From assembly GCA_015680685.1 (NCBI GenBank), contig MNCI01004263.1, forward strand, positions 195,838-259,837: a stretch of DNA of 64,000 nt. The letters run 5' to 3'. The position numbers were made by a program, and so were the translations under genes. This DNA is from Gnetum montanum (Eukaryota > Streptophyta > Gnetopsida > Gnetales > Gnetaceae). This document shows positions 33,281 to 44,702 of this stretch, one piece after another. Each line of letters begins with the position of its first letter. Positions within the stretch are counted from its first letter, which is position 1. The notes below the pieces were generated by a model that was given only the letters and a program-made list of their open reading frames with translations, was not told the DNA's origin and searched no databases.

Positions 33281-33829
33281 ACCCTTTTGACAAAGATTCA
33301 CTATATGTATCCCATTTTTATTTATTCATCTTTGTTTTATCATATCATGATCTATTTTTATCATTGTTGCATTGTTAACCTTATTTAGCCTCAATACTAA
33401 TTTTATTTCAATGTATTTCTCTATATTATAATCCTCTATGATCTTATTAAATGGTGGGGTTTGATCTTCCTTGACCACCATTTAGCACCATGCGACCATG
33501 ACTTGCTAAGGCCTAAACTAGCTTCATGGCTTACTAAGGCCTTAACCTAGCAAGCTTGTAGCCTCATTTAACCTTGTTTTATATTTAGCATTTGCTTGAA
33601 CCTTTTTTAACCTTCATGTCATCTTATTAGTCTTTCTTTATTTCTATAGCCTTAAAAAACCTTGTTCCCATGTGTTTGCATTTTATAGCATGGATTTTCA
33701 TAATTTTATAGCATTTTGACATTATTTATTCATCTTTACCTAGGTTCCACTTAATGTACTTATGGTTAACATGCATCATTGAAGTATGAGTACCTACAAG
33801 TAGATCAGTTTGTCTTTAAGCCAAACAGG
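33281..33829 (+). other. AT-rich spacer with hairpin repeats before pol of element D
   Basis: 33485-33560 holds three degenerate units (TTGCTAAGGCCTAAACTAGC, TTACTAAGGCCTTAACCTAG). The remainder is AT-rich without coding sequence. A pyrimidine-rich stretch ending TTACCTAG lies near 33740 and resembles an acceptor site. Confidence 0.6.
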
Positions 33830-36800
33830 TCCTTATGGTGATGTATAACATTGTATCAACCATGATTGCATATATCTTTGGCCTAAGAGTCTTGTTGATC
33901 GCATAGCCTTTATTGAGAAACCTTTAGAATGGCCTAAAAATGTAGTTAAAACCCTTGAACTAGTAGTTGAGGTTCTTGCCACAACACATAGTGGGGAGGA
34001 TAAAATCCTAAAACTAAGTTCCTCATTGGAACCTCAATAGGCTCAAGATATCACTAAGGTCCTACAAGATAACATCAAGGCCTTTGCCTGGTCATATGAA
34101 GATATGCTAGGCCTAGACACATACCTAGTACAACAAAAAATCATACTTGACCCTAGTGTTAGGCCAGTTAAGAAAAAGGTTTGCAAGATTAAACATGATT
34201 TGTACTTGGTAGTTCATGATGAAATCACAATACTCTACAAAGTTGGTTTCATTAGGTTTATTGACTATGTAGATTGGGTGTCCAACATAGTAGTAGTCCC
34301 AAAGAAAAATGAGAGCATCTTCATTTGCATTGATTTCCAAGACCTAAAAAAGGCAACCATTAAGGATAATTTTCCTTTACCTAATATTGATCAACTTATT
34401 GATACTACAGTTGGACATGCCTTATTATCCTTTATGGATGTATTTTTGAGATACAACTAGATTAGGATCAACCTAGAGTACTAACTCAATATGACCTTCA
34501 TGACCCCTTGGGGTACCTTTTGCTATACCATGATGCCCTTTAGCCTTAAGAACACCAAAGCAACCAATCAAAGATTCATCACATATATATTTAGTGACTA
34601 CATGTTAGGTTTGCTCAATGATACACAAAAAACATAGCCATTAAGTCCAAAGTGGCCAATAATCATGGACATGATGTAGACCTTATAATTAAATGATGTC
34701 TTAAGCATAAACTTAGGCTCAATCCCAAGAAGTGTGTTTTCATTGTTAAGATCAATAAGATGCTTGGTTTTGTAGTATATAATGAAGGGATATGTGTTCA
34801 TCCTAATAAGGTTAAGGTCATATTCAAATTAGCAATGCCTACCAATCTTAAGAAGTTTCAAGAATTACAATGTAGATTATAATTTATCAATAGGTTTCTC
34901 ACTAGGCTAATGAATAAGTTATAATTCATGAAATAGTTTCTTAAGAAAGCGGTTCACTATGAGTGGAAAACACAATGCCAAGAGGCCTTTGGAAACCTTA
35001 AGTAAGAGTTGGCACAACTATCAACAATCTATCCTCTACAATAGGGTAAACCATTTTACATCTACATTGCCGACACATCCATTGCCTTCCTACTATGTCA
35101 GAAACATGATGATGAAGTAGAGATGCCAGTATACTACCTTAGCCATGCATTAGTTACCCATGAGACTCAATACATTGAAGTGGAGAAGTATTATTTAGCA
35201 CTACTCTTCTCATTAAAAAAGTGGAGATACTACCTCTTTAGTAGCTAGTGAACATCATTTACAAAGATAATGTACTCAAATCCATAACAACTAATGTCTT
35301 CAGGAATAGCTATATAGATTGATGAAAATCCATAATAGTGGATTTTGACCTTTATTACCTCTCTCAATCCTCAATGAAAGGTCAAGCTACAGATGTACAA
35401 CTCATAGTATCACTTGTTGATGACCAAGAAACCATAGATCTTGAGTTTTCTAATGAACATGTTAACACTATTAGGCAAGCATCCATGGGCTATGAGGCGA
35501 TCATGCAATTTGAAAGAGCTTAAACTTCCCATGGGGCTAGTGCTATTGTCATCATAACATTTACATCTGGTGAAATCTGACCCTTTTCTTATTGTTTTGA
35601 GTTTCCATGTACTAATAACATAGCGAAGTATGAGATTTTGATTAGGGGGATGATGGTAACTCATGACCTAAGAATCAAGTGATTAATGATCAAAGGTGAT
35701 TTAAAACTTGTGTTTAACCAAGTAAATAAGATTTATGCATGAAAATCCAAACATTTTTGACCTCATTGTGACCTAGAAAAGTGTCTATTACATAATTTAT
35801 AGATGTTAATATCCAACATGTATCTCAAAATGAGAATGCCATAGTTGATGCCATTGCCATTGTAATGCTAGCCTTTAGTGTGATGATAGATGTGTTTAGT
35901 AAGTTGTCCACCTTGATTATGGACTATGCTATATCCATCACGTAGAGTTTTGAGGATACCTTTGTGGCCATAGTTCATACTACTCCTACTAGGGGGTGGT
36001 ATGATGATATCAAACTTTACCTTATGCATGGTGAATCTTTACGAGGCTTGAATACTACTCAAAAGGACATTATATGTAAATGATCAAAATAATATATCGT
36101 AGGAGGCAATAACACATTATGCCAATGGTCCTATGATGGCATGTTGTTAAAGTAGTTGGGTAAAATTGAAGCCAAAATAGTCTTAGAGTAGGTTCACAAG
36201 GGTGTTTGTGGAGGACATATAGGACCTAGAGCTATGGTTGCTAAGATTAGATGGTTAGGTCACTACTAGATCTATATGATAAGTGATTGCATGCAGAAGG
36301 TTAAGACCTATGACACATGCCAACAACATAGTAATGTCATACACATACCACTAAATGAATTATGCACTACTTAGATTACTTAATCATTTCAACGATGGGG
36401 GTTGGATATCATTGGACTTATAATGCCTAAGTCTTTCAAAGGGCATAGTTTCATCATTGCTACAACTAAATACTTTACCAAGTGGGTTGAAGCTATTTCC
36501 TTAAAAATGAAAACATCTAAAGAAGTTTGTAAATTTATCCTAGATAACATAGTAGACCATTTTAGCATATCCATGACCATAGTCATAAACAATGGACCAT
36601 AATTTAGTAGCCAAGAAATAAAGGATTTCTATCATGACCTAGGAATTAAGTGTTCTTTCTCATCACCTAATTACCCTCAAGCAAATAGATAAGCAAAAGA
36701 AAGTAACAAGGCCATCATCAACTTGCTCAAGAAGATGCTAAACAAGAACAACTGTAAATGGCATTAGCAGCTTGTCCATACATTTTGGGCCTGTCAAACA

Positions 36801-37238
36801 ACCTATTGCATAATCACTAGCGTAACTTCTTATAGCTTGGTTTATCATTCTAAAGCCATTTTACCTCTTAAATAGTAGTTTTCATCACTCTAAGTAGCCT
36901 TGACCAGCTTCATTAATGATGAACAAAGTAAGAAGTTGTGGACTGTGGACCTGAAATTTGTGGAGGAGCAATGAATGCAGATGCTTCCTCACATCAAGCA
37001 GTATGAAGAGAGGAAAAAATGAAAAAACCATCATAATTTGACCAAGTGTAAGATCAAGGAATATGACCTAGTCATCAAATTTTTCCATGAGAATGTAGAT
37101 AAATTCTTAGCCAAATGGGAAGGGTTATTCATAGTCACCAGAGCCTAAGACAATAGAGCATTCAAGATTGCAAACATGGATGGGAATGAGTTGGCAAATC
37201 TTGTTAATCATTCCTATTTAAAGCCATATTACATGTAG
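33830..37238 (+). pseudogene. Pol of element D: RT, RNase H, archaeal-type RNase H, integrase
   Basis: N-terminal part 33900-34130: DKILKLSSSLEPQ and IKAFAWSYEDMLGLD. RT 34130-34930: RPVKKKVCKIKHDLYLVVHD, NIVVVPKKNESIFICIDFQD, FMTPWGTFCYTMMPF; the YVDD region (about 34615) is destroyed. First RNase H 34960-35330. Second RNase H 35500-36010 with FPCTNNIAKYEILIRG and IQHVSQNENAIVDAIA-like blocks. Integrase 36180-37238: VHKGVCGGHIGPRAMVAKIR, WGLDIIGLIMPKSFKGHSF, AISLKMKTSKEVCKFILDNI. The DDE Glu region reads AKESNKAIINLLKKML, with Lys at the expected Glu position. Ends MDGNELANLVNHSYLKPYYM. Many stops, mostly TAG. Confidence 0.88.
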
Positions 37239-37279
37239 CTTGTAACAACCTTCACAACCAACATCAAGCAAGCTTTCAA

Positions 37280-37532
37280 AACTATTTTGATGGCTTAATG
37301 AGGTCTTAAACTAGCAATATAGCCTTCTGAGGCCTTAAACCAACACCATGGTTCAAGCTCTTAAACTAGAAACTTTGGTGTCTTCGGTAACTCTAGCTTT
37401 GTTCATCATCTCATTAGGCTATATAGCATATATGAATTATATTATTATAACATGCTATGTTTTCTTGGTTTTCTTGTCTTCTTGGAATTATGTTTGTAGG
37501 ATGAAGCATGGAGCCATTGCAAAGGTGCAACT
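37280..37532 (+). repeat. Hairpin repeats and interrupted 3' UTR of element D
   Basis: Three units: TGAGGTCTTAAACTAGCAA, TGAGGCCTTAAACCAACACC and GCTCTTAAACTAGAAAC. After 37380 the sequence resembles the 3' UTR of C (GTAGGATGAAGC). It stops at 37532, where the LTR of E starts. Confidence 0.7.
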
Positions 37533-39222
37533 TGTAGTGACCAAAAATGTCGGTAGCTGGAAAACATGGAGGGGTTAGTGGTCATTGACAGTCTCAACCC
37601 CAAATCCATGGGAGGGCCATGCTAGATAAAATAGAAATGGGATGCCCTGAACGGTCTAGTCAATCAGACAGGGACTTAGTCAATGTTAATATAACCTTTT
37701 GCAACGTGTGATTTGAAAACAAGACTAATAGTGTGAAGTAATGCTTAAATGTAAAAGAGATAGAAAATAATGTAAAATGTAATAGTAAATAGGAGACAAA
37801 GTAAAATGAAGTTAGAAAAATGCACTACTTCGAAGCTATGACTTCGCTCTATCAAAATGGATACAGTCAGTTGTACAACGCTGAGAAATGTAGAGATCCT
37901 GAGAGTAACCAAGACGTGTAGAGCAAGATGGCTGTGTGCTTGAACGTAGGCTTAGGTGTTAACAATGAAAAGTACTACCAAGGTGGTAGAAAAGGAGAGA
38001 ATGAAATGCCAACAAAGAATGCTAACTAATTACAATGTCAAACAGAAAGCTTAAAATGCTTGAGGTTATGGTGCTAGCTCTTTCTTTTTTCTTGTCAGCC
38101 AACAAAACTGTTAGCCGATCCAATTGCCAAGAGAAAACTAGACTTGGGGACCCTTCAAGAATTTCTCATTAGGGTATTTATAGGATCAAGGGTGTGCAAA
38201 ATATGTGGTTTGGATGCCACATGCCCCGAACTAATGTTGACCTATCTGTGCTGCACATGCCTTCATGACCATTGGGCGAGTCTGCCATGCTGTAATTACA
38301 AGTCTGTCACATTGTAATTGTGTTGTTAGAGCAACAGTGAAATTAGGTGAAGTGCATTGATGTAGCATAACTGTTTGCCGTGCTTTTCTATGCTTTGTAG
38401 CGTAGCATGTTTAGCGTACCGTAGCATCTTGTTATGTTGTACTACGTTACACAGTGTAGCATAGCGTAGCCACCAGCTCGAAGCAAAAAATTTACGTTGT
38501 GTCCTACTGCATGCATTGGAAACATTTGAAGTGCACTAACTATTTATTGCATAGTCACTATGCTATGCTACGCTACGTAGTGTAGCATAGCATAGTGAAT
38601 GGCCTTAGTCACAGAAAGGTCGTCAATCTACAAACTCTGCCTCTTACACCACAAAACTTGTGAACTAGTTGATCTTGCCCTTTGAGTTGCCTTCTGTCAC
38701 TTTCGAAAAATTGCTACGCCTGACTGCACCATGTAGCTTAGCATAGCGTGGCAGCAAACATGACTTGCTTTTGCCAATTTCGTAGCTTTCTGACAGAATG
38801 AGACATTATTGAAAGACTTGAAGTTGGGGGAGGGGGATTGATCATCTAGCTCTTGCTATGTTGTGCTACATGGCGTAGAATAGCACTGCACTTCCTTAAA
38901 TGTCTTCTGAAGTTTGCTACGCTACATAACGTAGCATAGCGTATCAAAACTCCTTAACTTAAAAAACTTGCTGAAGCGTTTTGCACGTTCTAAGCATCAC
39001 CAACAATTCCATGCACCACTTCTTAGTGCGCTATCAGCTAGATGAACTACTCAGGTGAGCAGACTGGAGAATCCGTTTAGCTTTTTGACACCTACAGTAG
39101 AAACTTGCCAAATTGGATAGTCTGAACATCAGGGCATCCATCTCCTAAAGAACTACTGTAGCGCTGCATGAATTGCAAAGACTTGGTGAAGCAAGCATGC
39201 CTTTGAATTTTTGGGTGTTTCA
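37533..39222 (-). repeat. 3' LTR of element E
   Basis: On the minus strand from TGAAACACCC (39222) to GGTCACTACA (37533). Aligns along its length with 53959-55647. Rich in GCGTAGCATAGC and GCTACGTAG-like words that fold on themselves (for example 38560-38600). Confidence 0.88.
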
Positions 39223-39240
39223 TTGGTCCCTCTTTGTCGA
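39223..39240 (-). promoter_or_regulatory. PPT of element E
   Basis: The minus strand reads CGACAAAGAGGGACCAA immediately before TGAAACACCC of the 3' LTR. Confidence 0.8.
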
Positions 39241-40285
39241 AATTTGGAGGATGGGCTTGAGAGACATTGAAAAGAATATGAAACACCAAGGAAGACATGA
39301 TGCTAACGTTGTTGCTCAATGATCACCAAGACATCGCTTGGCTGCACTTGAGAGTGTTGCATTATTTTTTCAGGGGGAAAGGTGAGGTAGGGAGGAAGGA
39401 GGTTCAAGAAAAAGAGTAAAGATGAGGTTTAGTAGAGTCCATCATTAGAGTGCTCATGAGGGAGTTGTTCGTGTTTTCATCTTTACTTTCACTGACCTTC
39501 CTCCTCCTATAGGATAGGTGTTTCTTTCCCAGGATGAGTTGTGTTACATCCATGTGAGGTTTTGACCTGCCTGTAGATGCTTCCCATGTGGTGACCTATG
39601 TTATGCATGTCATGGAACTTGCACTCTAAAGTAGCCAAGCTAGTCAAGGCACTCACTTTGCGATGTCATGGCATTTGTTGTTGTGGAAAGACGTGCCTTC
39701 GACCACACCCTGTAAGCACGACCAAGAGTGAAACAACAATTATGCAAACCGAGGCCAAAAGCCTTGCTTGCTACAGATGTTGTTGAAGCTCTTGAATACC
39801 TTTGCTGGGGTATGGTGTCCAAAGTAGAAAGGCCAAAAGCACCTTGGCATCACCAACATAGCGGAGCCGGTGTTGAGGGTGCCAGGAGTCATTGTGAGTG
39901 CGAATGCTTTGGAATCCCTGCCAAAGGCATGCATTCTTAGTTCAGCTATGGGATCAGCTACCACATAGCTAAACATCATGCGAGCCGAGGCATTGGTAGG
40001 GGACTAGAGGATAACAATCTTGTGGCTGGGCCACAATACTGCCAGAACTCCAATGGTGGTCACTTGCCAAGAAACTACCATCAGAGTGGTGGGCCGTGGT
40101 GATGGTAGGTCCGGAGGGCTAGTGCAATGTCATACGACATCTTCGGAGGGTCAACACGATGCCAAAGGTGGTGGTGTTGCGTACATTCTAGATCGCGTTC
40201 CCATTGCGTCATGAACTACGTTCTGGAACTACAACATCCCACCTCCACATCAGCACTGTGTACGCTTGTTCGATGTGTACTTGAT
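39241..40285 (-). other. 3' untranslated region of element E
   Basis: About 1 kb between INT repeats and PPT. Short open frames on both strands (39640-39979) are not conserved in the same region of B, C or D, and I do not consider them genes. Confidence 0.6.
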
Positions 40286-40289
40286 GAGG

Positions 40290-40571
40290 GTGCATGCTAG
40301 GGATGTGACACGAACCCAGTTTAAGGTCTTGGTAGACTGTGCGCTGGTTTAGGATCCCAGTGGACCACCGTTCTAGCTTAAGATCCCAGTAGACCATACA
40401 TGCTAGTTTAACATCATAGCAAACATGTCGTCCTAGTTTATAGTCATAGCGGACTAGATGTGGTAGTTTGATGTCGTAGTAGATAGTCGTCGCTAGTTTA
40501 ACGTCATAGCAGACACTACTTATTACCACTAGTTTAACATCGTAGAGGACATTGCTTGTTGTCACCATGCT
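40290..40571 (-). repeat. Hairpin repeats after integrase of element E
   Basis: About nine units on the plus strand such as CTAGTTTAACATCATAGCAAAC, CTAGCTTAAGATCCCAGTAGACC and CAGTTTAAGGTCTTGGTAGAC. In the sense strand stems include GTCT/AGAC and GGTCC/GGATCC, followed by TTAAACTAG. Confidence 0.82.
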
Positions 40572-43500
40572 TTAGATGTAGTACAGCTTAAGGTACGAGT
40601 GATTCATTGGGTTGGCAAACGCGTTGCCTTCCATATTCGCCAGCTTGAAGGCTCCATTCCCGAAGGCTTTAGTGACCATATAAGGGCCTTCCCAGTTGGC
40701 TGAGAATTTTCTCACATTCTTGTGGGCAACCTTTAGGATGAGGTTTCCCTTTTGTAGTAGCCATTGATGTGGGTCTACATGATGCTTTTGTTGTTGCTTG
40801 CTCTGGTAGTGCTCTATGCGGCTCTATTAAGTCGAGATCGATGATCCACAACTCGTTATTCTGGGCTTCACTCACAACATTCAAGAGGATCATCCAAAGT
40901 GATGGTACCTACAACTCAAGAGGCAACATAGCTTTAGATTCATAGACAAGGCTATAAGGAGTCTTACTTGTTGCAGTTCTACATGTCATCCTATAGGCCC
41001 ATAGAATGTAGTGGATTTTCTTATTCCACCACCTCTTGCTGTTGTTAAGCATCTACTTCAGCAAGTTGATGATGGACTTATTTGTAGCCTCTTCCTATCC
41101 ATTCACTTGTAGGTAATAGGGGAAGGAGAATGATTGCCTGATGCCTAGATTGTTGTAGAAGGTTTAGGTTTCTGTACTACTGAACTGTCGCCCATTGTCG
41201 GTTACAATAGTTATTGGAAGCCAAAATCTTGTGACGATGTTGTCCAGGATGAAGTGGTAGATCTACTAAGATGTCCTCTTCCTCAAAGGGATAGCTTCCA
41301 CCCACTTAGTAAAATACTCATTGGTGGTGATAATGAAGCTATGCCCTATGGAGGAATTATATGTGATAGGTCCTATGAGGTCTAGTTCCCATCATTGGAA
41401 AGGCCACGTGATTTGCATTGGGTGCAGGTCCATAAGTGAGATGTGTATGAGATTTGCATATCTTTGGCACGTGTCACACGTCTTGACTTTTGATAGATAG
41501 TCATGCTCCATATGGGGCCAATAGTACCCTAGGCATCTAATTTTCATAGCCATAGCTCTAGGTGCTATGTGTCCACCACATAGTCCCTCATGCACTTCAT
41601 TAACTACCTTTTGCGCCTGCTCCCCACCCACGCATGCCAGTAATATCCCATCGTAAGAACATTAGCATAGGGTGTCATTCCCCATGAGCATATATTGCTA
41701 GGCATGCTTATGGATCGCATCTCTTTGAGCAAGTGTCAATCCACTTGGGGGTTCACTGTGTTGTAGGTAGGCCTTGATGTTAGTGTACCACTCCTGGGTA
41801 TCCGTAGCACTAATGGAGGCCACATGTCCTGCCTGAGTGATAGGTTCAGTACATTCAATAATCAAAGTTGGAAGATTTGCAAATGAGTGTAGTGGAATAT
41901 TTAATGCAAGGGTGGCTAAGGCATCTACCATAGTGTTTTCGTTGCGTGGCATGTGTTGCACATCTGTGGTTGTAAAGTACTTAAGTAGGATTTTTGCTAG
42001 GTCGCAGTAAGGGTTGCAGGTGCGTAGCTTTGCAAGCATAGAACTCAATGATTTAATTCACAACTAGTTGTGAATCACCATGGATTGTTGGGTGTTGTAT
42101 GCATAATGTTTGGGCAGTTGAGAGCCCTTTGAGTAGCCCATCGTACTCTGCCACATTGTTGGTAGAAGGGAACATAAAACGATAAGCAAATGGATGCATT
42201 TCCCCAGAGGAGAATGTAATGATGGTAGCTACACTACCTCCTCATGCAATTGAAGCACTATCGAAGTGTAAAGTGGCTTCCAAGTGCGATGGGATGATGT
42301 TGATAGTGCTAACATGCTCATCTGGGAATTTGGAATCTATGGTTGCGCAGTTGTCGATGGGTGAGGTCATAAGTTGCGTTGGTATGGCTTGACCCTTAGT
42401 CGACGACTGGCTTACATAGTGTAGGTTAAACTTTGTGGTTATTGCCTTTCATTGGGCTATCCGACTACTTTCATATAGGTTGTTAGTGATAGCCCGAAGT
42501 ATGCTACTTTTGCAAATGATGTTAATTGTATTGCGAAATAGGTAGTGCCTTCACTTTTTTAATGCAAAAACTAAGGCAAGGCAATTTCTCTCCACTTCAT
42601 TGTATTATGCCTCATGTGCTATTAGTGCATAACTCAAATAATAGACCAGTATCTTAGATCCATCATCTCATTTCTGACATAGCAGTGCTATGATAGATGT
42701 GTCAGAGGTGGCAAGGTAGATGAAGAAAGGCTTAACCCTTTGTGGCGGATGCACAATTGAGAGATGCAAAAGCTCTTCCTTCAAGTTATTGAAGGCTTGT
42801 TGACATTGGGTTTTCCACTCGAAGTTAACCCCTTTCTTTAGTAGATATTGCATGGGGTGTAACTTGTTAGTCAACTTCGCTATAAACCTTCAGATGAACT
42901 ATACCCTACCTTGCAAACCAACTCCTTAAGGTTTATAGGAGGTGCTATGTTGACGATGGCCTTGACTTTGTCAGGGTCCACCTGTATTCTAGCCTTCGAT
43001 ACCACGAATCTTAACATGCATCTAGTTTCTACACTAAAGACAAACTTCTTAGGAGTAAGATGTAGATTATGCACTTGACAGAACTTGAGGACTACCCCTA
43101 GATCATGTGGGTGATCACCTACCTCCTTGGACTTGACTACTATATCATCCACGTAGTTGTTTAATGTTTCTAGGATGTAGTTGTTGAAGATGTAAGTCAT
43201 GGCTCATTGGTAGGTTGCCCTAGCATTCTTAAGCCAAAAAGGCATCATGGTGTAACAAAAGGTCCCCCATGGGGTCATGAAGGTTGTTGTTAGCTGGTGT
43301 TCTGGGTTGATGCAAATTTGGTTGTAGCCAGAGAAACCATCCATGAAGGATAACAGGGCATGACCAGCCATAGTGTTAATGAGTTGATCAATGCTAAGAA
43401 GTGAAAAATCATCCTTGATCGTTAGTTTATTTAGATCCCAGAAGTCTATACAGATCTTTATTCCTCTAATTTTCTTAGAAACCATGATGATGTTGGACAC

Positions 43501-43960
43501 CCATTCTAAATAATCAACTGCACAGATGAAACCAGCTTGGTATAGCTTCGTGATTTCATCCCTTACGGCTAATGCAATTTCTGGTTTGATCTTATGGGCC
43601 TTCTACTTGACTACCTTCATGCGTGGGTTTAGGACAATGTTGTGCTATATTAGCCTCAAATCTAAACCTATCATGTCACTATATGACCATGTGAAGACTT
43701 TGATGTTGTCTTGCAGAATCTTGGCTACGTTTTCGTGCATCTATGTTTCTAGGAGGGAGCTAAGTTTTAACATTTCTACTTCCCCCTCGGATGTGGTCAT
43801 AGGCATCTTGACAAGAGGATCCTCAGTTACATCCCTAGCCTCTAAATCTAGAGTTCAGATCAAAAGCTCTGGCTAGTCTGGGGATGTTTCTAAGGATGCT
43901 ATAGTGCTAACTGTGGTTGACCCCCAATCGATCAAGTTAGGATTCAATTGTCTTGTGAGC
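40572..43960 (-). pseudogene. Pol of element E: RT, RNase H, archaeal-type RNase H, integrase
   Basis: RT (about 43900-42870): SNIIMVSKKIRGIKICIDF, FMTPWGTFCYTMMPFWLKN, and YVDDIVVKSKEVGDHPHD, so the YVDD site is intact. First RNase H (about 42850-42350): FFIYLATSDTSIIALLCQK. Second RNase H (about 42330-41700): YCDLAKILLKYF and HMPRNENTMVDALATLALN. Integrase (41680-40572): GLCGGHIAPRAMAMKIRCLG with zinc-finger CDTCQ, WELDLIGPIT, a TDNG block near 41200, EEATNKSIIN with the catalytic Glu kept, and a C-terminus with TKAFGNGAFKLANMEGNAF. The stop is at 40572. Fewer disruptions than C or D, but several stops and frameshifts. No chromodomain. Confidence 0.9.
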
Positions 43961-44149
43961 TTGCCATGTGGACCTGCTAAAGCTAGCTATGTGGATAGAT
44001 TGTGATGGATTTTCATTTTTTGCTTAATCTATGAAGATGAGATGAAAGCCTGGTTAAGAGGCACCTGTTGGTAGTGATTGTGCATAACGAAAACTTGTAA
44101 AGTAATGACAAGATGTAACTAGTGAAATATGATGTAAAGATTAAAATTT

Positions 44150-44495
44150 TGCCAGTTTAAAGTCATGGTAGACCACTATGGCATGAAGATGCAGAGCTGC
44201 TAAAATAGGAAATGTGGAACTATCGATGCGAGAACATGGAATTGCTAAGAATTACAAAACCACCGATGCAAAAATGTGAAACTGCTAGTTTAGCGTATGA
44301 CAGATCAAAACTACTAGTTTAAGGTCTTCTCAGACCATTAAGGTCACTGCTACGCTAGGATTGCTAGTTTAAGGTCTTTTCAAATCGGTAACGAGAGTGG
44401 AATGCTATGCTAAAAATGCTAGTTTAAGGTCTTTTTGGACCGCGAAAGTCACAACTATGCTAGGGTTTCTAGTTTAAGGTCTTTTTAGACCAGTA
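44150..44495 (-). repeat. Hairpin repeats between RT and the antisense gene of element E
   Basis: Four clear units of CTAGTTTAAGGTCTTTTCAG about 50-55 bases apart (44313, 44368, 44419, 44469), plus degenerate ones. In the sense strand the first reads GGTCTGAGAAGACC: a 5-bp stem closing a GAGA (GNRA-type) tetraloop. Confidence 0.85.
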
Positions 44496-44702
44496 ATGAG
44501 AGATGTATATATTTTTTTTTTGTTTTTTGGAAAAGTGAGCAGTTAGCTTGGAGCATGTCAAAGTTTTAATTCCAATAGTGCTACGATGTCATGGCGAGCA
44601 TGCTACGTTGTATCACACACTTTGCATTAAATGGAGAGAGAGAGAGCGACAAGTTTCCCTTTTTCACCATTATGGCCATAAATAGGGAATAAACCCTGGT
44701 AA
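44496..44702 (+). promoter_or_regulatory. Putative promoter / 5' region of the antisense gene in element E
   Basis: Contains a T tract with TATATATTTTTTTTT at 44510-44520, a GA microsatellite (44633-44646), and then the opening of the first reading frame at 44703. It lies between the pol-proximal hairpin repeats and exon 1, so the antisense transcript most likely starts here. No defined TATA/TSS pair can be proven. Confidence 0.35.

Noticed and set aside
39640-39979. Overlapping open frames on both strands in the 3' UTR of E
   Set aside because: Not conserved in the other elements and without recognisable domains.
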